DNA of 20,791 bases from a virus, in IMG/VR virus record IMGVR_UViG_3300046734_000026, positions 1-20,791 of that record, one strand, 5' to 3'. Within the stretch, counting starts at the first letter, position 1. Every line of letters begins with the position of its first letter. Positions 8,654-14,592 of the stretch are shown one piece after another. The translations under genes and the position numbers were made by a program. The notes beneath the pieces are model-generated. The model was not told the DNA's origin. It ran no database searches and saw only the letters and a list, made by a program, of their open reading frames with translations.

Positions 8654-9501
8654 GCGAAAAACTCATCTAAATTATTTGAGTTGAGATCTTCATTTTTGCC
8701 TTTTGGCATGTGAGTATATTTGCGCCAGATCTTAGAGGGTTGTACTTTGATTCTGCCATACTGCTCTGTGATCTTGAACGCGCCAGGCCAGTACTTCTGT
8801 AGACCCTTTGATCTGACCATCCGCCATTCATCCGAGTTATCGTTGCCACCAGAGTTCGTACTAGTCGTCTCTTTACCAATCAAGAATGTATTGAGTAATA
8901 ATGTACAGTAAGACTGTTCAAGAACTTGCAAACTGTAATCTGTGTCTTCGACCACATCTGGACGCCACTCAATGTCTAGTGAATTATTGACAAGAACACA
9001 ACTATAGACTTGCTTGTTTACGTCAACCGCACTTGTCTTAGCAAATGCAAACCCCACATGACAGAAACCTAAGATGCCGATATTGTCATATTCTTTGATA
9101 TACTCAGCGGCAGCAGACATCAATGCGCGAGGATTGTCTCGAACGTTCTTATTGTTCTTACGAATACGAAAGTCATGGATGTTGTCATCTATCTGCCAGT
9201 GATAGTCAAAACCGAGACTGCGAGAATGTGATTTGCAGAAATTTCGGACATACTGAATGCCCATGTCATTCTGGTCTAGAACCAGAAGATTAGAAGAATC
9301 ATAAACAGATGCGTAATCATCACGATCTTGGGGTTCTACGACGACGTAGTAGTTTGAAATGCCAGAATCTTCTAGTGCTTTAGATGTGATCTTTCTTGCG
9401 CGATTCTTTGACGGTATGTAAATAGGAAAATCTATCGCATCATACTTATCGAGATCCGACAGTAATTTGTGCGCAAAATTTTCTAATACTTTATGAGTCA
9501 T
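8650..9501 (-). CDS. Glycosyltransferase resembling the TET-associated (TAGT) family
   Basis: A 283-aa protein. The first half has the look of a GT-A fold: FPIYIPSKNRA (residues 25-35), YYVVVEPQDRDDY (51-63), GIQYVRNFCKSHS (81-93), and FDYHWQIDDNI (98-108), whose DDN takes the place of a metal/sugar-nucleotide DxD. These are the hallmarks I associate with phage TAGT glycosyltransferases, which decorate hydroxymethylated pyrimidines in DNA. VVEDTDYSLQVL (near 184-195) fits the later ED acidic motif of GT-A enzymes. The protein ends NNLDEFFA, close to the C-termini of gp43 and Dam. It lies directly upstream of gene 43 with its own promoter and no Shine-Dalgarno; no alternative start exists because the fold begins by residue 25. 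Glycosyltransferase: likely. DNA as acceptor: inference. Confidence 0.82.
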   Translation of the reverse strand: MTHKVLENFAHKLLSDLDKYDAIDFPIYIPSKNRARKITSKALEDSGISNYYVVVEPQDRDDYASVYDSSNLLVLDQNDMGIQYVRNFCKSHSRSLGFDYHWQIDDNIHDFRIRKNNKNVRDNPRALMSAAAEYIKEYDNIGILGFCHVGFAFAKTSAVDVNKQVYSCVLVNNSLDIEWRPDVVEDTDYSLQVLEQSYCTLLLNTFLIGKETTSTNSGGNDNSDEWRMVRSKGLQKYWPGAFKITEQYGRIKVQPSKIWRKYTHMPKGKNEDLNSNNLDEFFA

Positions 9502-9507
9502 TCAGGT

Positions 9508-9536
9508 ATTATATACAAAACCTTATCGTTTGTCAA
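9508..9536 (-). promoter_or_regulatory. Perfect sigma70 promoter for the TAGT-like gene, leaderless
   Basis: TTGACA, 17-nt spacer, TATAAT, then 6 nt (ACCTGA) to the ATG at 9501. The upstream TGA stop is inside the -35 box. No Shine-Dalgarno. Confidence 0.85.
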
Positions 9537-10333
9537 TCAATAACATGAAAAAAGTTATGCCGAGTCCAAGGTTCTTTAATGTGTTGATCTTTATACCCAT
9601 GATGATCTTGCGTTACTGCAAGTCGTTTTGAAATCATCTGCGTTGTTGGAGTAGGGATTCCTGTCTTGTGACGATCGGGCTCATTGAAGTATATACCAAT
9701 GTCACGACCAACACCTATAGTATCACATCCATTCCAAGGATGTAAAGCTGTATTTTTAATCCCATAGTAATCGATTTCTGACCGTTCTAAATGTTGCGTA
9801 GTATATGTTCTGAAAAGACGTTGCAACACACAGTAAGGTCCGCAGTTAATTGGAAAGTTGTTGTTAGTCATCATGTGATGACTCCAGTGCGCGAAGTTTC
9901 GATCCATGCAGTACATGCCCATGAACAGACCTATGTTTGCGTAGAGCGTATTCTCTGCGTACTCAGCGAGCAGTTTGAACGCTTCGTACCGTTCCTCTAT
10001 CAACCAAGTATCGTGTTCTAGTATCCAGAACTTCTCATCTGACTCTCCTTGTTGACGCATGAGTTCCCAGTGAGAACACATTCCTGCTTTCTCTGTAGGT
10101 GAGTGATCGTCTTTGTCTTTACCAGATTTGGTGTCTAGAGTCATGAGACTTTTAGACCAAGTGTATCGATCCACGTGTTCTTGAAACGTATCAGACTGGG
10201 GAGTGATTGCGTCAAAGGTTTCGATAGAGTCGATGTAACCATCATCGATGGCGCGTTGAAAAGACTGACGGGAGAGTGCAGCGTACTCTTCAGACCGTTC
10301 GTCTCCTTTCATGACAATCTGTATTGCTTTCAT
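9533..10333 (-). CDS. Putative glycosyltransferase, family-25-like
   Basis: A 266-aa protein starting MKAIQIVMKGD at the ATG at 10333; an in-frame GTG at 10342 is the alternative. The pattern SPTEKAGMCSHWELMRQ (from about residue 78) followed by FWILEHDTWLI (102-112) matches the GT25 layout, in which a conserved E-x-A/G-x-x-x-S-H block precedes an ILE(D/H)D acidic motif. HHHWNG-like motifs are absent, but HPWNG and a C-terminal H-rich region (TQDHHGYKDQH) may contribute. No membrane segment. It stands immediately after a strong terminator, and its TGA stop is inside the -35 box of the next gene. The acceptor is unknown: phage DNA, a virion protein or host surface polysaccharide are all possible. 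Confidence 0.72.
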   Translation of the reverse strand: MKAIQIVMKGDERSEEYAALSRQSFQRAIDDGYIDSIETFDAITPQSDTFQEHVDRYTWSKSLMTLDTKSGKDKDDHSPTEKAGMCSHWELMRQQGESDEKFWILEHDTWLIEERYEAFKLLAEYAENTLYANIGLFMGMYCMDRNFAHWSHHMMTNNNFPINCGPYCVLQRLFRTYTTQHLERSEIDYYGIKNTALHPWNGCDTIGVGRDIGIYFNEPDRHKTGIPTPTTQMISKRLAVTQDHHGYKDQHIKEPWTRHNFFHVID

Positions 10334-10343
10334 ATTTCTCACA

Positions 10344-10374
10344 TAAAAAAAGGGGGATCACTCCCCCTTATTTA
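10344..10374 (-). terminator. Strong intrinsic terminator after the Hsp20 gene, probably bidirectional
   Basis: Minus strand: AGGGGG, loop AGTGAT, CCCCCT and a run of seven T in total. The opposite strand has a T-rich but interrupted tract. It would end transcripts coming from regA and hsp20 just before the GT25-like gene. Confidence 0.88.
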
Positions 10375-10376
10375 TT
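10369..10376 (-). promoter_or_regulatory. Possible late promoter overlapping the terminator
   Basis: Minus strand AATAAATA, one change from the T4 late box TATAAATA and matching the looser NATAAATA form. The predicted start, about 6 nt downstream, falls in the terminator loop or 3' arm, so such a transcript would escape the terminator. Confidence 0.35.
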
Positions 10377-10443
10377 AGACTAATTGCTGAACACAAACGG
10401 CTATCACAAACACACTTGATACCGATGCTACTGCCCAACACAT
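10375..10443 (-). CDS. Possible 22-aa hydrophobic peptide
   Basis: A short open frame between the small heat-shock gene and the terminator. It starts at the ATG at 10443, 10 nt after the upstream TAA stop, with AGAAG as a weak Shine-Dalgarno. The predicted product, beginning MCWAVASV and ending CVQQLV, is almost wholly hydrophobic and could form a single membrane helix. The stop codon lies just before the terminator stem, so the frame fills the interval neatly. No homolog is recognised; a chance frame is quite possible. Confidence 0.33.
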   Translation of the reverse strand: MCWAVASVSSVFVIAVCVQQLV

Positions 10444-10453
10444 TTCTTCTAGT

Positions 10454-10939
10454 TTAGAGCTGGCTCTGCTGACCTTCTCCTGCATCATTGTTACTCTCCT
10501 CGTTTAAAAGTTGCGGCCCTTCAGTATAGGACGCGTTAATTGCTACTTTACGAGGCTTCTGACTTTCAGGGATTATTACTTCCAATGAAATGGCTAGTAA
10601 TCCGTTCCTGAAATCAGCTCCCATTACTTCAACATACTCCGACAGACGGAACTGACGTTCAAATCTTTTCGTCGAAATGCCTTTGTGAATATACTCTCTA
10701 GTGTCGTCTACGGACCCTCGAATGGTAAGTGTACGGTTCTTTACTTCGATCTCAAGTTCGTCTTCCGTAAATCCGGCGACTGCTAACTCGATTAGGTATT
10801 GATCCTCTCCCGTCTTTAGAATATTATGCGGGGGGAACGTATCACCCGAGTGTCTTGCGACTCTGTCTAGTTCGTCGATCATGGTATCAAATCCGACGAA
10901 TGCTGAACGTGGGAACAGTTGTTTTGCTGTTAATGTCAT
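10454..10939 (-). CDS. Small heat-shock protein, Hsp20/IbpA-like
   Basis: ATP-independent holdase chaperone of the alpha-crystallin family, 161 aa. The N-terminal arm contains FPRSAFVGFDTMIDELDR, like IbpA. The alpha-crystallin domain runs from about residue 38 to 135 (PHNILKTGEDQYLIELAVAGFTEDELEIEV, then TLTIRGS, FERQFRLSEYVEV, ADFRNGLLAISLEV). It includes the conserved A-x-x-x-N-G-x-L block, here ADFRNGLLAI. The tail is acidic and Gln/Asn-rich. The I-x-I-type anchoring motif is not obvious (VIIP is nearest). AAGGAG lies 7 nt before the ATG, partly within a short AT-rich palindrome. Such chaperones are common in marine T4-like phages and are thought to help fold phage proteins. It is last in its unit apart from a possible tiny ORF, and is followed by a terminator. 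Confidence 0.93.
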   Translation of the reverse strand: MTLTAKQLFPRSAFVGFDTMIDELDRVARHSGDTFPPHNILKTGEDQYLIELAVAGFTEDELEIEVKNRTLTIRGSVDDTREYIHKGISTKRFERQFRLSEYVEVMGADFRNGLLAISLEVIIPESQKPRKVAINASYTEGPQLLNEESNNDAGEGQQSQL

Positions 10940-10946
10940 GTTGTGA

Positions 10947-10961
10947 CTCCTTAAATTTAAG
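10947..10961 (-). promoter_or_regulatory. Hsp20 ribosome-binding site within an AT palindrome
   Basis: AAGGAG 7 nt before the ATG partly overlaps the palindrome CTTAAATTTAAG. A weak 4-bp stem could hide part of the site at low temperature. Speculative. Confidence 0.3.
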
Positions 10962-10973
10962 CAAGTTTAAAAT

Positions 10974-10999
10974 GAGTGCCCGACCAATTCGGCACACTC
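10974..10999 (-). terminator. Imperfect hairpin in the Hsp20 leader, terminator-like
   Basis: Minus strand arms GAGTGTGCCGA and TCGGGCACTC (one bulge/mismatch), loop ATTGG, then ATTTTAAAC. The T-run is short, so it may be a weak terminator for the preceding gene or a leader structure. Confidence 0.45.
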
Positions 11000-11052
11000 G
11001 TTACTATATATACAAGTTATGTGTATAAAAGTAACATTAGGTTCGTGAATAT

Positions 11053-11271
11053 TCACTCATCTAAATTATATTCGTCATCTCCGATATGGATGACTTCATC
11101 ATTCTCGATCATCCGAATGATATCTTCAGTAACTTTCTTATCCATTAACAAGTAAGATAGTCTACTCTCAATCATGTCTAGGTGTCTTCGATACTGATTT
11201 AATTCTCTTTCTTTATTCTCTTTTTGCTTGATGACTTCTGTTAGAGATACTATCTTCGTTTCTTCAGTCAT
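11053..11271 (-). CDS. Small coiled-coil protein of unknown function
   Basis: A 72-aa charged protein, well predicted as coding by AAGGAG 8 nt upstream of the ATG and a 12-nt gap after the oxygenase gene. Residues 8-50 (VSLTEVIKQKENKERELNQYRRHLDMIESRLSYLL in sequence blocks) show heptad-like spacing of Leu/Ile and are likely a coiled coil. The C-terminus is acidic (GDDEYNLDE). No signal peptide or membrane segment. Similar short coiled-coil proteins sit near regA in marine T4-like genomes, but I know no function. It may act as a small adaptor or oligomerisation factor; that is a guess. Confidence 0.72.
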   Translation of the reverse strand: MTEETKIVSLTEVIKQKENKERELNQYRRHLDMIESRLSYLLMDKKVTEDIIRMIENDEVIHIGDDEYNLDE

Positions 11272-11283
11272 GTGGGCGACTCC

Positions 11284-11832
11284 TTAGTAATACAGCGACG
11301 GGTCTGGGTCTCCTTCAATACCAAACGAAAATGATACTCGTGAAACTCTAGGTAACACTTGGTGATGCGTACCCCTAGGCAAGTATACGTACATGCCTGG
11401 TTTAAAATCGAAGGGTTCGTTATTATTTATTCCTTCTACTCTAATACCAACAGTGCTAATAACCTGTACTAAAAACACGTCCATGGAATCTTTGTGCCAT
11501 GGATAAGAACCACTCTCTCGACCAAATCCGCTGAATGCGATGTTAGTTATATTTCTTTTATCAGCATGAAGAGAAAAAACTTCCTCTAATTCGCTATAAA
11601 TGTTCTTTGCAAACTCCGGTGAACTTCCGCGAGTGTGAAACTTGTTAAGACCTATACGCATCTTATCAGAGTTACGATCATATAGTTCGTCTGGATGAGA
11701 GTCCATCATTTCCATGTACTGGGCCCATCCGTAAGTATCTTCCATGTCAAACGGCAAGTTACCTACGAATGGAGTCTTAGTCCCAATATTCTCATCGCGA
11801 CCATCAAAAATACCATAATGTTCATTGACCAT
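11284..11832 (-). CDS. Putative 2OG-Fe(II) oxygenase, cupin/JmjC-like
   Basis: A 182-aa protein whose C-terminal half looks like a double-stranded beta-helix dioxygenase. YPWHKDSMDVFLVQV (residues 110-124) supplies the H113-x-D115 iron ligands, FKPGMYVYLPRGTHHQV (143-159) supplies the distal His (156 or 157), and SRVSFSFGI follows as the last strands. The H-x-D..DVFL.QV..PG..Y.P.G..H layout is that of JmjC/cupin-type ribosomal-oxygenase relatives and of phage 2OG oxygenases. A 2-oxoglutarate anchor is not certain (R165 or T127 are candidates). It overlaps the regA stop by 1 nt (TAATG), so it is translationally coupled to it. The substrate may be protein, nucleic acid or a small molecule. It does not look like a canonical TET/JBP enzyme. 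Confidence 0.75.
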   Translation of the reverse strand: MVNEHYGIFDGRDENIGTKTPFVGNLPFDMEDTYGWAQYMEMMDSHPDELYDRNSDKMRIGLNKFHTRGSSPEFAKNIYSELEEVFSLHADKRNITNIAFSGFGRESGSYPWHKDSMDVFLVQVISTVGIRVEGINNNEPFDFKPGMYVYLPRGTHHQVLPRVSRVSFSFGIEGDPDPSLYY

Positions 11833-12206
11833 TAATTATTACCGATATTGTACTTGGGCTTTAATTCCCAATTAGCCTTATCTTTGTATGAAATAATTTT
11901 AATCTGTCGCATAGGAGCACATTCACGTGCGACATCTTTATTGACTATTGCGACTAGGCCCCAATCTTGCAATAGTGTTGCGATTGTATTACGACGTTCC
12001 ATATCTGAAACTTCTAGGTTAGATTTTTTACCATCCAAAAGAAACAGCTCTTTAAAATGGACAATAAAATACCGACCCTGTTTGTGCAAGATATGGCACG
12101 ATTGAAATAGGGTATTGTCTCTACGAGAAGCAACACCTATTCTTGTTAGTGTTTCTCTGACTTTTAAAAAGTCATCTGGTTCTGCCAACGTGATCTCTAG
12201 CATCAT
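11832..12206 (-). CDS. regA: RegA translational repressor
   Basis: RNA-binding protein that represses translation of many T4 early mRNAs by covering their initiation regions. From the chosen start (ATG at 12206) it has 124 aa, close to T4 RegA (122), and reads MMLEITL..PDDFLKVRETLTRIG..., then QSCHILHKQGRYFIVHFKELF (central strands), LLQDWGLVAIV, and a final WELKPKYNIGN. These match the T4 protein along its length. A GTG at 12242 would add 12 residues with no counterpart in T4; I prefer 12206 on homology, with a TGGAA stretch 7 nt before it. It follows gp62 as in T4. Genes with leaderless mRNAs nearby would lack the usual RegA target upstream of their start codons. Confidence 0.95.
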   Translation of the reverse strand: MMLEITLAEPDDFLKVRETLTRIGVASRRDNTLFQSCHILHKQGRYFIVHFKELFLLDGKKSNLEVSDMERRNTIATLLQDWGLVAIVNKDVARECAPMRQIKIISYKDKANWELKPKYNIGNN

Positions 12207-12228
12207 GTCAGCGTTCCATTGAACTAGA

Positions 12229-12609
12229 TTATTCTCTTCCACCTCTGGATACCTTACTTTTAATTGTTGTTATTTGTGATTCTGACAAAAGACCTACCAC
12301 CTGTTTTGCTTTACTTTCACTATAACCGAAATACTTTTTCACGCATTCTATGTCGGTACGTTCTTCAGGTTTATCCCATTTAGAGAATCGTTTTTTCTTA
12401 CGTACAATATTTATAAGAAAGTCGTACTGCATCTTGTTATCTATATGATGCAAACGGTTCATTTCGTTAGACATAATTACCGTATCTGGGAAATATGACA
12501 GTGATCTATTCACAAGAAATGAGTTATATTTATTCTCATTATCCGCATCTTTATCCATTAAATTTATTTTAGTTGCATTAATACTAGTTACAAATTCAAA
12601 TGGATTCAC
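12229..12609 (-). CDS. 62: Clamp-loader small subunit gp62
   Basis: Small subunit of the gp44/gp62 clamp loader, which places gp45 on DNA. 126 aa, shorter than T4 gp62 (187) but in line with marine T4-like versions. Starts NPFEFVTSIN, followed by NSFLVNRSLSYFPDTVIMSNEMNR, MQYDFLINIVRKKKRFSKW and VKKYFGYS, blocks I recognise from cyanophage and marine gp62. The start is GTG at 12609, overlapping the gp44 stop as GTGA, with GAGG 7 nt upstream, so synthesis is coupled to gp44. The 3' end overlaps only a possible GTG extension of regA. Confidence 0.92.
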   Translation of the reverse strand: MNPFEFVTSINATKINLMDKDADNENKYNSFLVNRSLSYFPDTVIMSNEMNRLHHIDNKMQYDFLINIVRKKKRFSKWDKPEERTDIECVKKYFGYSESKAKQVVGLLSESQITTIKSKVSRGGRE

Positions 12610-13550
12610 GATTTGACCTCTACGTTTGCCATGACTTCAGTGAGGCAAGCGACAAGGTTCAACTCATGATCCGCAACGAAGGCATTCTTGTACTGATAAT
12701 CAGCAAGAATAAGAACAAGTTGCGGTATACTATTAGGAGAAACATGATCATACATACGATCATAGATTCCGCGAAAAATTGATGCGGGTTCAACGTCAAT
12801 ATTATTGACGACCCACGATCGCATTTTCTTAAAGTTTTTATCCCGTATAGATGTAAACAACTGGGTATATGGGTCAGATACGTCTTGACCTTGCGTAGGT
12901 GCGACGTTAAGCGTTCCCGAAATCGACCCCTTCTGCAACTCATTGAGTACACGGCGCCAGTCTGGTGCGTGTTTCATGATGACTTGCGCTAACACATCTT
13001 TGTGATATTCGACACCTTCGTCTCGAAGAATGTCCATCGCACGAGACATAAAGTCCGCCGATAAAGACTGTAAACCTTTCTTGGTCGTGTTAAACGCAAT
13101 CTTAGTACAACGAGAATGCAGTGGTTCAATGATTCTGTTCTCAAAGTTGCAGGTCATAATGAACCGACAGTTATTTGAGAACTCTTCGATGAATCCACGC
13201 AACGCAGGTTGCGTTGACTGTGGGTTAAGATAATCCGCTTCGTCTAGAATAACTACTTTGTAACCACCAGACAACGAAACAGAAGAGGCGAACTGCTTGA
13301 TCTTTCCACGTAGTGTGTCAATGTTGCCTTCTTCTGATCCATTGATTACGATATAATCGAGATCTAGTTCGTCACAGATTGCTCGTGCGACTGTGGTCTT
13401 ACCAGTACCAGCGGTACCTGCAAACATCATGTTGGGAATCTCTTCGCCATCCACGATGTTTTGAAAAGTAGTCTTTAGTTCTTTCTGTAAAATCGTCTCC
13501 GAGACTTTGCGTGGACGATATTTCTCAACCCATAAAAATTCATTGCTCAT
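12606..13550 (-). CDS. 44: Clamp-loader ATPase gp44 (RFC-like)
   Basis: AAA+ ATPase of the sliding-clamp loader, 314 aa. Begins with the WVEKYRP motif (residues 7-13) of RFC-type loaders. Walker A is AGTAGTGKTT (44-53), Walker B VVILDEADYL (99-108), sensor-1 region FIMTCNFENRI (130-140) and the SRC motif (146-148) that carries the arginine finger. The remainder is the helical collar domain. A good Shine-Dalgarno (GAGG, 5 nt spacer) precedes the ATG, and a TTTACA/TATAAT promoter lies at 13586-13614, giving a leader of about 30 nt. It is coupled to gp62 by overlap. Confidence 0.97.
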   Translation of the reverse strand: MSNEFLWVEKYRPRKVSETILQKELKTTFQNIVDGEEIPNMMFAGTAGTGKTTVARAICDELDLDYIVINGSEEGNIDTLRGKIKQFASSVSLSGGYKVVILDEADYLNPQSTQPALRGFIEEFSNNCRFIMTCNFENRIIEPLHSRCTKIAFNTTKKGLQSLSADFMSRAMDILRDEGVEYHKDVLAQVIMKHAPDWRRVLNELQKGSISGTLNVAPTQGQDVSDPYTQLFTSIRDKNFKKMRSWVVNNIDVEPASIFRGIYDRMYDHVSPNSIPQLVLILADYQYKNAFVADHELNLVACLTEVMANVEVKS

Positions 13551-13585
13551 TCAAACCTCATAATATAAGTAGTAATCAATCAGGT

Positions 13586-13614
13586 ATTATACACTAATAG
13601 ATCTTACGTGTAAA
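13586..13614 (-). promoter_or_regulatory. Sigma70 promoter for genes 44-62-regA
   Basis: TTTACA, 17-nt spacer, TATAAT (11 of 12), in non-coding DNA. Leader of about 30 nt with GAGG before the gene 44 ATG. Confidence 0.8.
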
Positions 13615-13650
13615 CACCCTCGGTAATAATATTTATCTAATACGAAACGC

Positions 13651-13666
13651 TCAGACGATAGTCTGA
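13651..13666. repeat. Small hairpin after the AOX stop codon
   Basis: TCAGAC-GATA-GTCTGA, a 6-bp stem with a tetraloop directly after the AOX stop. A T-run follows on the plus strand only, so it is a poor terminator for AOX; it may protect the mRNA 3' end. Confidence 0.4.
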
Positions 13667-14254
13667 TCATTTTTCTTCCGCATACTGATGATTCACCTTG
13701 GCGTGATGCATTTCGTCCTGTCGGACATATTTGATCATGTCAGATAATTTTGCATCAGGTAACAGACCGTAATATTCAATCGCAATATCTGGGGCAGGCA
13801 CATCTTCTATGTGACCAATTTCAATCAACTTCAAATAGTTGGTGTAACTGCGCACCGCTTCGTCTTCAAAATATCCAACCATACGATGTGCAGTTTTAGG
13901 AAACAACATGTATAATACAAGATAGTAATGCCAGAAGATAAATTGTGCGATGATGATTATTATACGTTCTAACAAAGACGGATGTACGACTTCCATAAAG
14001 AACATAAGATGTTTGCGTTCGTTCTCTGCTTCTGCGAGAAGTTCGTGAATCTTGTGCCCATTACCACGTTGCAGTTTACGCAAACTTTTTAGGTGGGTCA
14101 ACATACCGCCTATCATTCCAGGAACACCTGCGACGGTTTCTAGAACAAGGGCACGATGGCCGTATCGTTGACGAAAAAATGTGTCCGCAAATAATCTAAA
14201 GAAAGAAGTCATAGACTTAGCGAACCAATCTGAAATTTTTGTAGAAATGTTCAC
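13667..14254 (-). CDS. Alternative oxidase (AOX), ubiquinol type
   Basis: Membrane-associated di-iron quinol oxidase that passes electrons from ubiquinol to oxygen without pumping protons. 195 aa, near the size of bacterial AOX. The iron-binding motifs are all visible: LET (E39), NERKHL (E79, H82), FEDEA (129-133) and RQDEMHH (E181, H184). Flanking blocks (LETVAGVPGMIGGMLTHLKSLRKL, split in family alignments; PAPDIAIEYY) match mitochondrial and proteobacterial AOX much better than plastid/cyanobacterial PTOX. A hydrophobic stretch at about 98-117 is part of the monotopic membrane anchor. The start is GTG at 14254 with GGAG 5 nt upstream, only 15 nt past the tRNA 3' end. In infection it could keep electron flow or redox balance when host respiration fails. 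Host origin by transfer is inferred. Confidence 0.93.
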   Translation of the reverse strand: MNISTKISDWFAKSMTSFFRLFADTFFRQRYGHRALVLETVAGVPGMIGGMLTHLKSLRKLQRGNGHKIHELLAEAENERKHLMFFMEVVHPSLLERIIIIIAQFIFWHYYLVLYMLFPKTAHRMVGYFEDEAVRSYTNYLKLIEIGHIEDVPAPDIAIEYYGLLPDAKLSDMIKYVRQDEMHHAKVNHQYAEEK

Positions 14255-14268
14255 GATTTCTCCGAAAG

Positions 14269-14334
<66 letters not shown>

Positions 14335-14344
<10 letters not shown>

Positions 14345-14592
14345 AAATTATCGATATATTCTTGTCTCTTAGCTTTACGCTTTTCTGTGAGACTACGTAC
14401 TATGTATATACGTGTGAACGCTACAAATGAAATGCCTACTGTTAAAATAGTAGACAAAACTAACGGGTCTGTAATACCCCATTTAACAACTGCTAACCAT
14501 GTGTAGAAGATATTAAGGGGGTAGTTGATAACTGTTCCAAGCGCAACATGGACCGAAGTCTCTTTTGCAATTAAAGGATCATACAGTTTCAT
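14335..14592 (-). CDS. Small two-helix membrane protein
   Basis: 85 aa with two hydrophobic segments, at about residues 16-38 (VALGTVINYPLNIFYTWLAVV) and 44-66 (LVLSTILTVGISFVAFTRIYI, split here), followed by a basic tail (RSLTEKRKAKRQ) expected on the cytoplasmic side. Similar short membrane proteins are common in marine T4-like phages, but their function is not known to me. Its last codons TTG-CCG-CTA-TAG are also the first 10 nt of the tRNA-Thr gene; the stop codon is tRNA positions 8-10. Upstream, a long stem-loop (14600-14671) ends 7 nt before the start codon and covers the only G-rich stretch that might serve as Shine-Dalgarno. Confidence 0.75.

Noticed and set aside
11284-11832. TET/JBP hydroxylase to partner the TAGT-like enzyme
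   Set aside because: The spacing of its H-x-D..H motif and its short length fit JmjC/cupin relatives better; I do not call it a TET enzyme.
12207-12242. GTG-initiated extension of RegA by 12 residues
   Set aside because: T4 RegA begins at the equivalent of the internal Met-Leu-Glu-Ile-Thr; the extension overlaps gp62 and has no known counterpart.
12408-12415. Perfect TATAAATA late-promoter box on the minus strand inside gene 62
   Set aside because: One such 8-mer is expected by chance in an AT-rich 20-kb window, and it encodes conserved residues; not listed as a promoter.
13630-13637. GATAAATA on the minus strand between AOX and gene 44
   Set aside because: Matches the loose late-promoter form, but short AT-rich matches like this occur at several places; no further support.
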